Part shown: piece by piece, positions 26,027 to 34,661 of the stretch
Position numbering within the stretch: position 1 is the first letter of the stretch
Layout: the number at the start of each line of letters is the position of its first letter
Assembly: GCA_022764045.1 (NCBI GenBank)
Contig: JALERU010000014.1
Span: 22,138-86,137, forward strand
Source: Clostridiales bacterium
GTDB lineage: Bacteria > Bacillota > Clostridia > Oscillospirales > Oscillospiraceae
Direction of reading: 5' to 3'
Length of the DNA stretch: 64,000 bases
Notes under the pieces: generated by a model
Told to the model about the DNA's origin: nothing
Databases searched by the model: none
What the model saw: the letters and a program-made list of their open reading frames with translations, nothing else
Position numbers and translations under genes: made by a program

Positions 26027-26650
26027 TTGGAAGCCTTCATCTTCCTGGCCTATGAGCTCCTGGCGTCCCTTCTCCCCTGCTTGGCGGTCTTTGCCCTTCT
26101 GGATCTTCGCCCTGGGTGTAGGGAGTGGCGGGGGAAAATCCTCCGCATGACGCTGCTGCTGTGCTTTGTCCTCTACCTGGTTGCTGTTTACCACTTTACC
26201 GGTGTCGGGACACTCTACGACGGGCTGCTTTATCAATGGGAAATCTGGTCAGAGCGGATCAACCTATTCCCCTTTTCCCGTGACATTGACCCGATGGGAT
26301 ACGTTCTCAATGTGCTGCTCTTTTTGCCTTTGGGGGTTCTGCTCCCCCTTGTCTGGAGGACTTGGGCAAGGGCGGGTAAGGTGTTGTGCTTGGGCGCTGG
26401 GTTTTCCCTTCTGATTGAGCTGAGCCAGCTATTGAACAACCGGAGCACGGATGTGGATGATCTCATTCTCAACACCCTGGGCGCTTTCGTGGGCTTTCTC
26501 CTGTACAAAGGGCTGACCCACGGGAAGAGACAGACAGATCACCCGCCGGTTCCAAGGCTGTCTCCCCTGTGGTATATTGTAATAACCTTTGCCGGGCGGT
26601 TTTTCCTGTTCAACGACATGGGGCTGGCACGGGTGCTGTACGGCTTTTAA
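26027..26650 (+). CDS. VanZ family membrane protein
   Basis: About 207 residues with four or five helices. RINLFPFSRDID, LNVLLFLPLGVLLP and STDVDDLILNTLGAFVGFLLY are the three VanZ-like landmarks. The reading frame opens with two GTG codons (26018, 26021) that lie on or directly beside the GGAGG at 26014-26018. TTG 26027, eight bases after GGAGG, fits better and is used here. It is the last gene of the envelope operon and is closed by a strong terminator. Function is unknown beyond the family's link to glycopeptide tolerance. Confidence 0.82.
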   Translation: MEAFIFLAYELLASLLPCLAVFALLDLRPGCREWRGKILRMTLLLCFVLYLVAVYHFTGVGTLYDGLLYQWEIWSERINLFPFSRDIDPMGYVLNVLLFLPLGVLLPLVWRTWARAGKVLCLGAGFSLLIELSQLLNNRSTDVDDLILNTLGAFVGFLLYKGLTHGKRQTDHPPVPRLSPLWYIVITFAGRFFLFNDMGLARVLYGF

Positions 26651-26674
26651 TGTGGGTTTTCCCTTCTATTACTT

Positions 26675-26713
26675 AAAAAATCGGTTCGTCCTCGAAGGAC
26701 GAACCGATTTTTT
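26675..26713. terminator. Bidirectional terminator between the VanZ gene and the histidine kinase gene
   Basis: An 18-bp perfect stem (26675-26692 with 26696-26713) with a 3-nt loop, core TCGGTTCGTCCT and A6/T6 ends, lying between two converging genes. Confidence 0.92.
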
Positions 26714-26750
26714 CAAGCTGTGGAGAAGAGCATCTCGCTTCCAAGAACCT

Positions 26751-27749
26751 CTATTCAACCTCAAATTTGGGCCGGCCCAAGCCGATGTGGACCTGTGTCC
26801 CCTGGCCCTGCTGGGAGGTGATGGAAATGGTGTGCCCCAGCAGCGCAGCCACCCGGCGGCAGAGGTAAAGCCCGATGCCGGTGGCCTTTTGATCCATGCG
26901 GCCGTTGTTGCCGGTAAAGCCTTTGTCAAAGACCCGGGGCAGATCCTCGGGGGCGATGCCAATGCCGGTATCGGCGATGACCAGGGTCTGCTCCCCTTCT
27001 GAGAAAATAGAAATTTCACCGCCAGAGGGAGTGTATTTCAGGGCGTTGGACAAAAGCTGCTCCAGCAGGAAAGAGAGCCACTTTTCATCGCTGAGAATTT
27101 CCAGGTGAGTTTCCTGAAAGGTGAGGCGAATCTTTTTCAGAATAAAGAGCTTTGCGTATTTCCGCACCGTCTGGCGAAGGATCTGATCCAAGTGACACCG
27201 ATGGAGCACCAGGTCCTTGGCCTCGCTGTCCAGGCGGAGATATTGGAGGACCATGTCCACATATTGAGAAATCTTCTGAAGCTCAATTTCCAGTTCGGTC
27301 GCTTTCCCAGGGCCTGACTGGAGAAGGAGATCCATGGCGGCGATGGGGGTTTTGATCTGGTGGACCCAGAGGGTATAATAGGCGGTTAGGTCCGCCAGCG
27401 AGGCATCGGCCTGGGCCTGAAGCTGCCGGTTTTCCCGCACCAGGCGGTGGAGCAGGCGGCTGTAGTCTGCTTCAATGAGGGTGGTCGCCTCTGGGAGGTC
27501 CTCGGTGGTGACCAGAATTTCTTCCTCCATTTTCCGCAGAATCTTATCCTTGCGCCAGAACCGCAGAAAACTGATCCCAGCGAAAAAGACGGTCCCCGCC
27601 GCGCAAAGACAGAACAAATAAATGATGGCCTCTTTTGGCAGGCCATATAGCCAGAAAATCAGCGCTGCGATTCCGGCGCAGAGCAGGCCGGCGGCGGCAA
27701 CCAACTGCCGGGAGGCCAGCCAGGCGAAAAAAAGGGGCTTGTCTCTCAT
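26751..27749 (-). CDS. Sensor histidine kinase, intramembrane-sensing (BceS-like)
   Basis: A 332-residue kinase. Two closely spaced N-terminal helices (about residues 14-62) with almost no extracellular loop mark it as intramembrane-sensing. The H-box WVHQIKTPIAAMDLLL follows, then the ATPase domain with LLSNALKYTPSGGEISIF (N-box), VIADTGIGIAPEDLPRVFDKGF (G1/F) and GIGLYLCRRVAALLG (G2). BceS-type kinases detect peptide antibiotics through the partner BceAB transporter, which is encoded 1.5 kb upstream here. It starts one base past the response regulator stop. Confidence 0.93.
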   Translation of the reverse strand: MRDKPLFFAWLASRQLVAAAGLLCAGIAALIFWLYGLPKEAIIYLFCLCAAGTVFFAGISFLRFWRKDKILRKMEEEILVTTEDLPEATTLIEADYSRLLHRLVRENRQLQAQADASLADLTAYYTLWVHQIKTPIAAMDLLLQSGPGKATELEIELQKISQYVDMVLQYLRLDSEAKDLVLHRCHLDQILRQTVRKYAKLFILKKIRLTFQETHLEILSDEKWLSFLLEQLLSNALKYTPSGGEISIFSEGEQTLVIADTGIGIAPEDLPRVFDKGFTGNNGRMDQKATGIGLYLCRRVAALLGHTISITSQQGQGTQVHIGLGRPKFEVE

Positions 27750-27750
27750 C

Positions 27751-28422
27751 TCACTTCACCATGTAGCCCAGGCCCTTTTTGGTGACGATGAGGTCCCGCA
27801 GGCCGATGCTTTCCAGCTTTTTTCGTAAACGGGTGATATTGACATATAGCGCGTTTTCGTCCACATAGGCGTCGCAGGCCCACAGGGCGGCCATGAGAGC
27901 GTCTCGGGAGACTACGTTGGGTTTGTTTTCCAGCAGGACCTGCATCATGCGGGTCTCGTTTTTGGTTAGCTCTGCTTTTTGGCCTTCATAGACCACGGTG
28001 CAGTCCATGCTGTTGAACATAGCGCCGTTGTGTTCGATCAGGTGGCTTTGCCCCTGATAGTCATAAGCCCGGCGAAGGATGGCCTGGACCTTTGCCAACA
28101 GGACCGAAAGGTCAAAGGGCTTGGCGATAAAGTCATCGGCCCCCAGATGGATGGCCATGACAATATTGATATTTTCCGCAGCGGAGGACAGAAACAGGAT
28201 GGGGACGCGGGAGACCCGCCGGATCTCCTGGCACCAGTGATAGCCATTGAAAAAAGGCAGGGTGATATCCAGCAAAACCAAATGAGGCTGAAAGGCGGCG
28301 AACTCCCCCATGATATTGGAAAAATCTTCCGCGCACTTGACCGTAAAGCCCCAGGCCTCCAGCTTGGCGGCGATGGCGCCGGCGATGACCTGGTCATCTT
28401 CCACCAGATAGATGCGGTGCAT
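27751..28422 (-). CDS. OmpR/PhoB-type response regulator (BceR-like)
   Basis: 223 residues: a receiver domain with the acidic pair EDD, phospho-acceptor Asp in LVLLDITLPFFNGYHWCQE and the Lys of DDFIAKPFD, then an OmpR-type winged helix (LTKNETRMMQVLLENKPNVVSRDALM ... YVNITRLRKKLESIGL, cited in parts). The frame extends another 71 codons upstream, but the start at 28422 has AAGGGGGGAG and begins exactly at the receiver domain. It probably activates the BceAB-like transporter operon at 29301-32088. Confidence 0.93.
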   Translation of the reverse strand: MHRIYLVEDDQVIAGAIAAKLEAWGFTVKCAEDFSNIMGEFAAFQPHLVLLDITLPFFNGYHWCQEIRRVSRVPILFLSSAAENINIVMAIHLGADDFIAKPFDLSVLLAKVQAILRRAYDYQGQSHLIEHNGAMFNSMDCTVVYEGQKAELTKNETRMMQVLLENKPNVVSRDALMAALWACDAYVDENALYVNITRLRKKLESIGLRDLIVTKKGLGYMVK

Positions 28423-28461
28423 TGGGCTCCCCCCTTTTGTGTTTGTTCTATCATACTCCAC

Positions 28462-28492
28462 AGCCGTGGAAATCGCAATGATTTCCACGGCT
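28462..28492. terminator. Hairpin between the TraX-like gene and the response regulator gene
   Basis: AGCCGTGGAAATC (28462-28474) pairs perfectly with GATTTCCACGGCT (28480-28492), loop GCAAT. On the minus strand it lies between traX-like and the regulator. No T tract follows on that strand, so it may be an attenuator, a weak terminator or an RNA-processing site. Confidence 0.5.
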
Positions 28493-28528
28493 ATGGTTCT
28501 GTCATTTTTTGTTGTTTTCTTTGGCCGG

Positions 28529-29287
28529 TCAGACGAACCAAAAGGCAATGATCCCAATGACCCAAAGGTGGAGCGGATAAAACAGATAGAAAAAGTATTT
28601 GCACAGGCTTGTGTTGGGGCCTCGGGTGCCGTCATACAGGGAGAGCGCAGGGAGCACGGTGATAAAAAGAAACTCAGAGTTCATAGCCAGCATCTGCAAG
28701 GTCTCTTCCGGCGTGTCATAGGGCTGAAACAGAAGCAGGAACAATGCCGCAGACAAGAGAAAGTAACAGGCATTGCGCAGCCTGATCCGCTTCCGGCCCA
28801 AGTAGGTGATCAGGATAAAGGGCAAAAGGAGAACTCCACCCTCGGTAAAGAGACCGGCAGCAAACACCAGCAGCGTGCCCAGAATCCGAAGGGCCCATTC
28901 CCGGTTTGACCGTATACGGTTCCCCCACTCTGTCACAGGGTTGTCTCCCACCAGAATATTGAGCAGGAGGACGCCCAGGGCGAGGGTCAGGAAAATGTTG
29001 TTGTGGATGGAAAGGTGGTAAGGCGCGCCGATTTTATTGTAAATCAGGTTCCCCACCGCCATGAATCCGGCCCAGAGAAACAGGCGGGCGTTGTAGCGAA
29101 GGCGGCTTTTTGTGTGTAGAAAGCCCTCCACGGCCAGGTAGGCAAACCACACTGCCACACAGCGGGTGAGCACATGAAAGGCCCCTTCCAGGGCTGACGG
29201 TACCAGCCCTGGAATATGGGGGATATGATCAAAGACCATCAGAAAGGCCATGAAGCATTTGATTTGAAAACTGTTGAATCGTTTCAT
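28529..29287 (-). CDS. TraX family membrane protein
   Basis: 252 residues, about eight helices. The N-terminal NSFQIKCFMAFLMVFDHI, FLHTKSRLRYNARLFLWAG and the middle SIHNNIFLTLALGVLLL match the TraX family, named after the F-plasmid pilin acetylase and belonging to the wider group of membrane acyltransferase-like proteins. No conjugation gene is nearby, so pilin acetylation is unlikely; modification of an envelope component is a more probable role. It sits between the Bce-like transporter and its two-component system, 14 bases after the permease gene, so it is probably cotranscribed with the transporter. Confidence 0.85.
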   Translation of the reverse strand: MKRFNSFQIKCFMAFLMVFDHIPHIPGLVPSALEGAFHVLTRCVAVWFAYLAVEGFLHTKSRLRYNARLFLWAGFMAVGNLIYNKIGAPYHLSIHNNIFLTLALGVLLLNILVGDNPVTEWGNRIRSNREWALRILGTLLVFAAGLFTEGGVLLLPFILITYLGRKRIRLRNACYFLLSAALFLLLFQPYDTPEETLQMLAMNSEFLFITVLPALSLYDGTRGPNTSLCKYFFYLFYPLHLWVIGIIAFWFV

Positions 29288-29300
29288 TTTTGTGTTACCT

Positions 29301-31328
29301 TCAACGGACGATTTTATAGTAAGTCCGGGCGGTTAAGTGATAGATGATAAAGTACCCTGTGGCAAACACCACAACTGTTCCCAAGCAGGTCATAGCGAAG
29401 AGGGGGATGTTGTAGAGGTTCAGAGCGGCCATGAGCTTTGTAATCAGATGGAAGGCCGCGGCCAGGTGGATCACTGCCCCAAGCAGCGGCAGGAAGAAGA
29501 CCACCCGGACCTGGCTGCGGATGGAGGCCCGGACCTGAGTCTGGCTCATCCCCACCTTTTCCATGATGGCGAACCGCTCCTTATCCTCATACCCTTCGGA
29601 GATCTGCTTGTAATAGATGATGAGGACAGTGGCCATCAGGAAGAGGGCGCCCAGGAAGAGACCCAGGAAGAGAAGGCCGCCATACATGGTGTACAGGTCC
29701 TGCCGCCCCTCCTGCCGGCACGTGGAACTGCAAACCGCCCCCGTAGTCTCCGGCATCATCTGGCCGTTTTCATCGTACTGGGGAACCTGATAAGCCCGGA
29801 CCGTTTTCTCCAAGTCCTGATACAGAGCCATGATCTTTTCGTCGGAGACATTCTCAAAGTTCAAAGAAAGCTGCCAGGTGATGCAGCTGGGCCGGTCGGT
29901 GTATTGGAGCTGTTTCTGGGAAATGGTCTCCATCACCTGGTCGTCGGCTACCACAAGGACAAAAATTCTGTCCGTATAGGCGCAGTAGCTGATGGTCGGT
30001 GAGGCCGTTAGCCGCTGGGCGATCTGGAAGGTTTCTTCCATGAGGGTCAGAGACTGCCATTCCGCTTGCTCTTCTGTGGTATATATCGCCACCTGATTGC
30101 CAGACAGAGTGAGGGGCCGGCCTGTGAGGGCGGTGTAGCCCTCTGCGGTGAGTAGTTCCATATAGACCAAGTCACCGATGTCGTCCTCTCGAGTTCCGAG
30201 CGCAAAGTGGTCGCCGTCCTGGATGGTATTCAGGCACAGGTTGTCGTATTCCTGCACCAAGGAAGGGGTTAGGCTGTGCTCCTGAACGGTGTCCAGCACC
30301 ATGGTCCGATAGTCCTCCTCAGGAATGTTGTCTGGCTCACCCGGATACTGGACAAAGGTGATATCATTGGGATAAGAGGCATGAAGCGCGTCGTCTATCC
30401 CAAGATACAGACACACGCAGGTGGAGAGCATCACCAGCACCATGGTGGATAGGATGCAGATATTGGCCAGACCCACGGCGTTTTGCTTCATGCGGTAGAG
30501 CATGCCCGAAACGCTGATAAAATGTTTGGGGTGATAGTAATAATTCTTGCGTTTTTTCAGGGATTTCAGCAGGGCGATGGAACCGGCGGCATTGAGGCAG
30601 TAGGTGCCGATGATGACCAGGATCACTGCCAGGAAGAAGAGCATCAGGGCGTCTAAGGGAGACTTGGTGGTAATGGCGATGTAGTAGCCGGCCCCCAACG
30701 TCCCCAGGCCAATGAGGGTCATAAGTACCTTGGTTTTGGGCTCCTTTTCCCCTACATTTCCGCCCCGAAGGAGTTCCACAGGCTTGGACAGGCTCACATG
30801 GATCAGGTTCCGGGCCAGGGCAATCAGATAGATGGCTGCAAAGAGGCCAGCGGTAATGCCAACGGAAAAGAAGCTCACCGTAAACCCAAACTGCACCGGG
30901 AAGAAGAGCAACTTATACAGCAAAAGCAGCAGAAGTTTCGAGATCAGGATTCCCAGCAACAGGCCGCCCAGGATGGCGATGATGCAGATGTACAGGGTCT
31001 CCCACAGCAAGACCACAGCAATGTGACGCTTGGACATGCCCAGGATGTTGTACAGGCCGATCTCCTTCTGCCGGCGCTTGATGAGAAAGCTGTTGGTGTA
31101 CAGCAGGAAGATCACCGCAAAGAGACCCACGACGATGGTGCCCAGATACATAATGGTGGGGATGGTACTCCCACCGGGCATGTTTTTCAGGTCCTCGTTC
31201 CAGGTGAGAAAGGTGATGTTGTAAAACATGGCCACCGTCAGCAGACCAGTGAGCAGGTACGGGAAGACAAACCGGCGGTTGCGCGCCAGGTTTCCGGCGG
31301 CCATTTTGGGGAAAAAGAGCTTACCCAC
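29301..31328 (-). CDS. ABC transporter permease, BceB-like (FtsX domains)
   Basis: About 675 residues with ten predicted helices and a large extracellular domain (about residues 320-530) between helices VIII-like and IX-like, the BceB layout. FFPKMAAGNLARNRRFVFPYLL opens the protein, an FtsX domain with YTNSFLIKRRQKEIGLYNILGMSKRHI follows, and a second FtsX domain ends it (YEDKERFAIMEKVGMSQTQV). BceB proteins detach peptide antibiotics such as bacitracin from lipid targets. GTG 31328 has GGGGGTG at suitable distance; an earlier GTG at 31337 is possible. It overlaps the ATPase gene. Confidence 0.92.
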   Translation of the reverse strand: MGKLFFPKMAAGNLARNRRFVFPYLLTGLLTVAMFYNITFLTWNEDLKNMPGGSTIPTIMYLGTIVVGLFAVIFLLYTNSFLIKRRQKEIGLYNILGMSKRHIAVVLLWETLYICIIAILGGLLLGILISKLLLLLLYKLLFFPVQFGFTVSFFSVGITAGLFAAIYLIALARNLIHVSLSKPVELLRGGNVGEKEPKTKVLMTLIGLGTLGAGYYIAITTKSPLDALMLFFLAVILVIIGTYCLNAAGSIALLKSLKKRKNYYYHPKHFISVSGMLYRMKQNAVGLANICILSTMVLVMLSTCVCLYLGIDDALHASYPNDITFVQYPGEPDNIPEEDYRTMVLDTVQEHSLTPSLVQEYDNLCLNTIQDGDHFALGTREDDIGDLVYMELLTAEGYTALTGRPLTLSGNQVAIYTTEEQAEWQSLTLMEETFQIAQRLTASPTISYCAYTDRIFVLVVADDQVMETISQKQLQYTDRPSCITWQLSLNFENVSDEKIMALYQDLEKTVRAYQVPQYDENGQMMPETTGAVCSSTCRQEGRQDLYTMYGGLLFLGLFLGALFLMATVLIIYYKQISEGYEDKERFAIMEKVGMSQTQVRASIRSQVRVVFFLPLLGAVIHLAAAFHLITKLMAALNLYNIPLFAMTCLGTVVVFATGYFIIYHLTARTYYKIVR

Positions 31329-32088
31329 GGTCAGCACCCCCTGTGGCCAGGGCGGTCAGGGTGTCCGCAATCTGGCTGAACATGGCTTCGTTGGAGCGGT
31401 CGCCCCGATACAGCTGGTAATAAACCTCTCCGTCCTTGATAAACAGAACGCGGTTAGCCCGGCTGGCGGCCTTGGCAGAGTGGGTGACCATCAGGATGGT
31501 TTGGCCTTCCTGGTTGAGCTGGCCGAAAAGGTCCAGCAGCTGGTCAGCCGCCCGGGAATCCAGAGCGCCGGTGGGCTCGTCGGCCAGGAGGAGCCGGGGG
31601 TTGGTGATGCAGGCCCGGGCCACGGCCGCCCGCTGCTTCTGCCCACCGGAAACCTCATAGGGATACTTGTCAAGAATGTCCTCAATGGCCAGCTTTTTCG
31701 CCAGAGGAGCCAGGCGGCGGAGCATATCCCCATGGCTCATTCCGGACAGAACCAGAGGCAGGTAGATGTTATCCCGCAGGGAAAAGGTATCCAACAGGTT
31801 AAAATCCTGAAAGACGAAGCCCAGGTTTTCCCGCCGGAAATCCGCCAAGTCCCGCTCCCGGATTTTGCCGATGTCCTTCCCCTCCAGCAGGACCTGTCCT
31901 CCGGTGGGCTGATCCAGGGAGGCAATGATATTCAGAAGGGTGGTCTTGCCGGAGCCGGACTCCCCCATGATGGCTAAATACTCCCCCTTTTCCACGGAAA
32001 AATTCACGTTGGTCAGAGCCGGCACCAGGTGGCCGCCCAGGCGGGTGCTGTATGTCTTTTTTAAGGTTTTCACTTCAAGCAATGTCAT
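31321..32088 (-). CDS. ABC transporter ATP-binding protein, BceA-like
   Basis: A 255-residue MacB/BceA-type ATPase: Walker A MGESGSGKTTLLNII at about residue 40, Q-loop FQDFNLLDTF, signature VSGGQKQRAAVARAC and Walker B LLLADEPTGALDS. It powers the BceB-like permease whose gene overlaps its 3' end. The pair forms a peptide-antibiotic detoxification and sensing module with the two-component system downstream. The ribosome binding site is GGAGGAATCGCG before ATG 32088. Confidence 0.94.
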   Translation of the reverse strand: MTLLEVKTLKKTYSTRLGGHLVPALTNVNFSVEKGEYLAIMGESGSGKTTLLNIIASLDQPTGGQVLLEGKDIGKIRERDLADFRRENLGFVFQDFNLLDTFSLRDNIYLPLVLSGMSHGDMLRRLAPLAKKLAIEDILDKYPYEVSGGQKQRAAVARACITNPRLLLADEPTGALDSRAADQLLDLFGQLNQEGQTILMVTHSAKAASRANRVLFIKDGEVYYQLYRGDRSNEAMFSQIADTLTALATGGADRG

Positions 32089-32116
32089 CGCGATTCCTCC
32101 ATATTGTTTGGATTTC

Positions 32117-32190
32117 TATTGTATTATGACATCGACACAATGATACAGCCATCGTTTTATCTTACATTTCACGCGGAAATCTTACAAGAT
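32117..32190 (-). promoter_or_regulatory. Candidate response-regulator binding site and promoter of the Bce-like operon
   Basis: ATCTTACA is repeated directly at 32159-32166 and 32179-32186, 20 bp apart (two helical turns); the second lies in the inverted repeat AATCTT-AC-AAGATT (32178-32191). Downstream on the minus strand a -10 box TACAAT (32123-32118) lacks a good -35 box, which fits an activator-dependent promoter. A further palindrome AAATCTTAAGATTT lies at 32311-32324. The link to the BceR-like regulator is inferred from position. The remaining gap holds only A/T-rich sequence and a terminator. Confidence 0.45.
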
Positions 32191-32339
32191 TGAAAGGTTG
32201 CGTTTTTTTCCGTTTTTCGGGAAAGTGGAGGCTTTTTTTATGATATTTATCTCTTTTTTAAATGTCAATGGATTTTCCGAAACCTTAATCAGCATTTTAT
32301 TCTTTCTTCAGAAATCTTAAGATTTTATAAGAAGTTCAA

Positions 32340-32370
32340 AAACGGCGCGGGAAAGGCTCCCGCGCCGTTT
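32340..32370 (-). terminator. Terminator after the apbE gene
   Basis: AAACGGCGCGGGA (32340-32352) pairs with TCCCGCGCCGTTT (32358-32370). On the minus strand it is followed by a T run (complement of 32336-32342), 19 bases past the apbE stop. Confidence 0.9.
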
Positions 32371-32388
32371 CTCTTTTGGAGTTGTGGT

Positions 32389-33393
32389 TTACCGCTCTGC
32401 CCGGTAGGCTTCGTAGCCGGAGGATGGGATCAACTGCCCGTCGGTGGTGATAAACAGGGCCTCCACGTCCTCCAGGCTTTCCACCAGGGCCATCCCCTTT
32501 TCCGGGCCCAAGAGGAAACAGGAGGTGGACAGAGCATCTCCCTGGGTGGAGGTGTTGGAAAGAATGGTCACAGAGGCCAGGCCATTGTCTGCGGGGAACC
32601 CGGTGAAGGGATCTAAAATGTGGTGATAGGTTTTCCCCCCATCGGTAAAATTCCGCTGGTCAATGCCCGAGGTGACCACACTTTTGTCCGTGGCGGAAAC
32701 GATATCCACATAGGGATTCTCCTGGCTGTTGGGGTCTCGTATGGCGACGGTGAAGCCCTGTCCCTGGGTTTTATCTCCGATGAGAAGGATGTTGTGACCC
32801 AGATCCAGCACGGCGTGGGCCACCCCTTGGCCCACCAGAACCTCTTTCGCCTTGTCGGCAATATAGCCCTTGGCAATGGCGCCCAAGTTGGCGATCATGC
32901 CCTCTCGGGCCAGGTAGGCCCGTCCTTTTTCCACCAGTAGGTCGTCGCTGTGGATCAGGGGGAGGACAGCGTCCAGTTCTTCCTGGGAGGGCAGGTGGCC
33001 TGTCCCGTCGTGGATATCCCACAGCGCCACAAGGGGGCCAATGGTTATGTCGAAATGACCCTCGGAGAGGGCGGTATACTCCTTGGCCTGCCGAAGGAGT
33101 TCCTCGGTTTCGGGGGCGATCTCCACCCATTCCTTGCCGGCTGCCTTTGCCAGGCGGTCCAGGTCGCTGTCTTCCTGTTCCACGCTGAGGATCTTCTCCA
33201 GCCGGCCGATCTCCTCGAAGGCAAGGTCGATGGTGGAGGCGTCGGTCCAGTCATACAGGGTGATGGTGATAACGGTATCCAACATCATGGTGGTTTTAGA
33301 AACTTTTTCCGGCTCTTCCCCTTGCTCTATGCCGCACCCGGCGGCAGACAGAAGGAGCAAGAGGGAGAGCGCCAAAGGGATGAATTTTCTCAT
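32389..33393 (-). CDS. apbE: FAD:protein FMN transferase (ApbE family lipoprotein)
   Basis: 334 residues with a lipoprotein signal (MRKFIPLALSLLLLLSAAGC, lipobox SAAGC). The ApbE domain shows the start block TMMLDTVITITLYDW, the FAD site NLGAIAKGYIADKAKEVL and the Mg2+-binding TSTQGDALSTSCFLLG. ApbE covalently attaches FMN to Thr in proteins such as RnfG/D or NqrB/C outside the membrane. No Rnf genes are in the window, so its target is elsewhere. ATG 33393 is favoured over 33405 because GGAG lies seven bases before it. Confidence 0.93.
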   Translation of the reverse strand: MRKFIPLALSLLLLLSAAGCGIEQGEEPEKVSKTTMMLDTVITITLYDWTDASTIDLAFEEIGRLEKILSVEQEDSDLDRLAKAAGKEWVEIAPETEELLRQAKEYTALSEGHFDITIGPLVALWDIHDGTGHLPSQEELDAVLPLIHSDDLLVEKGRAYLAREGMIANLGAIAKGYIADKAKEVLVGQGVAHAVLDLGHNILLIGDKTQGQGFTVAIRDPNSQENPYVDIVSATDKSVVTSGIDQRNFTDGGKTYHHILDPFTGFPADNGLASVTILSNTSTQGDALSTSCFLLGPEKGMALVESLEDVEALFITTDGQLIPSSGYEAYRAER

Positions 33394-33527
33394 GACAAGC
33401 TCCATTTCAAGTGTTTTCTTGAGGCTTCATTATACCCTATCTCCTCTCCAGGCGCAAGCACTTGGGGACAGGCAAGTTTCCACCTTGGCGCGCATACTTT
33501 TTTATCACCACAGACAGGAGGTGACCT

Positions 33528-34661
33528 ATGGGACGACACGGACGAGCACTGGCAGAGGGGGTAGGGCTGTTTCTGCTGGGGGTGCTCCTGTTTCTCTATC
33601 CCGATGAGAGCGCCCAAGGGGCTCGGGAGGGGGTCACGTTGTGCTTGGATCTGCTGATCCCCTCCCTGTTCCCTTTTTTTGTGCTCTCTTCCCTGCTGAT
33701 TTCCACCGGGCTGGCGGGGCTCTGCGCCTGGCCGCTGGAAGGGCTGATGCGGCCTCTCTTTGGGGTCGGCGGCGCGGGTGCTACGGCCTTCAGCCTGGGC
33801 CTCATCGGCGGCTATCCTGTGGGTGCGCGGACCATCGCGCAGCTGGTGGAGCGCCGGGAGTGTACCCGGGAGGAGGCCAACCGGCTGGCTCTGTTCTGCA
33901 ACAACTGCGGCCCCGCCTTTTTTGTGGGGGCGGCCGGTGTGGGAGTGTTCGGGGCGAAGGAAGCGGGGTTTCTGCTGCTGGGCGCCAATTTTGCGGCGGC
34001 GCTCCTCCTCGGCCTTGGGATGCGGTGGATGCGCGGGCCCTCCGGGCGCAAAGGGAGCGCCGGCGGGAGTAAACCCGTGCTCTCTCCCCTGGCGGCGGAA
34101 TTTCCGGACTGTGTCCGGGGGGCGTTTTCCTCCACGCTGGGGGTCTGTGCCTATGTGATCCTCTTCTCTGTCCTCACGGCCCTGGCGGACTGCTCGGGCG
34201 TCCTCCCCTTTTGCGCAGATACCCTCTCCGGCCTGCTGCCAGGAGAACACGCACAGGCCCTGTGCCGGAGCTTTTTCATTGGGCTCATGGAGCTCTCCAC
34301 CGGTGCTGCCTCCCTTGGCGAGGCGGCGGGCTCCCCTGTGGCGCTGCCTCTGGCGGCGTTTATCCTGGGCTGGGGCGGGCTTTCAGTTCACTGCCAGTCT
34401 CTGCCTTTTTGGCGGGCGGCCGGGGTAAGGGCAGGGCCCTATCTCCGGGCAAAGTTTGCCCAGGGAATCCTCTCCGCCGCCCTCACCGCGCTGGCCCTGC
34501 GGTGGTTCCCGCTCTCCCTGCCGGTGATGGCGCCAAGGCTGACGATGGTTTCTCCCTGCCTTTTGGGGCGGGAACTTTTGGCCCTTTGGGGAGCAGCCGG
34601 TGTGTATTTTTTTCTGCTCCACCCAAAAAAGAGTGGAAAAGACAAAAAAGAACGGCTATAA
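33528..34661 (+). CDS. ylbJ: Sporulation integral membrane protein YlbJ/SpoVV-like
   Basis: 377 residues, eight or more helices, two nucleoside-recognition (Gate) domains. GVTLCLDLLIPSLFPFFVLSSLL, SLGLIGGYPVGARTIAQL and ALFCNNCGPAFFVGAAG are typical of YlbJ. The Bacillus homologue SpoVV lies in the mother-cell membrane around the forespore and is needed for uptake of dipicolinic acid. It supports spore formation in this organism. It is monocistronic with GACAGGAGGTGACCT before the ATG. I could not recognise a sigma-E promoter with confidence in the 120-base gap upstream. Confidence 0.85.
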   Translation: MGRHGRALAEGVGLFLLGVLLFLYPDESAQGAREGVTLCLDLLIPSLFPFFVLSSLLISTGLAGLCAWPLEGLMRPLFGVGGAGATAFSLGLIGGYPVGARTIAQLVERRECTREEANRLALFCNNCGPAFFVGAAGVGVFGAKEAGFLLLGANFAAALLLGLGMRWMRGPSGRKGSAGGSKPVLSPLAAEFPDCVRGAFSSTLGVCAYVILFSVLTALADCSGVLPFCADTLSGLLPGEHAQALCRSFFIGLMELSTGAASLGEAAGSPVALPLAAFILGWGGLSVHCQSLPFWRAAGVRAGPYLRAKFAQGILSAALTALALRWFPLSLPVMAPRLTMVSPCLLGRELLALWGAAGVYFFLLHPKKSGKDKKERL

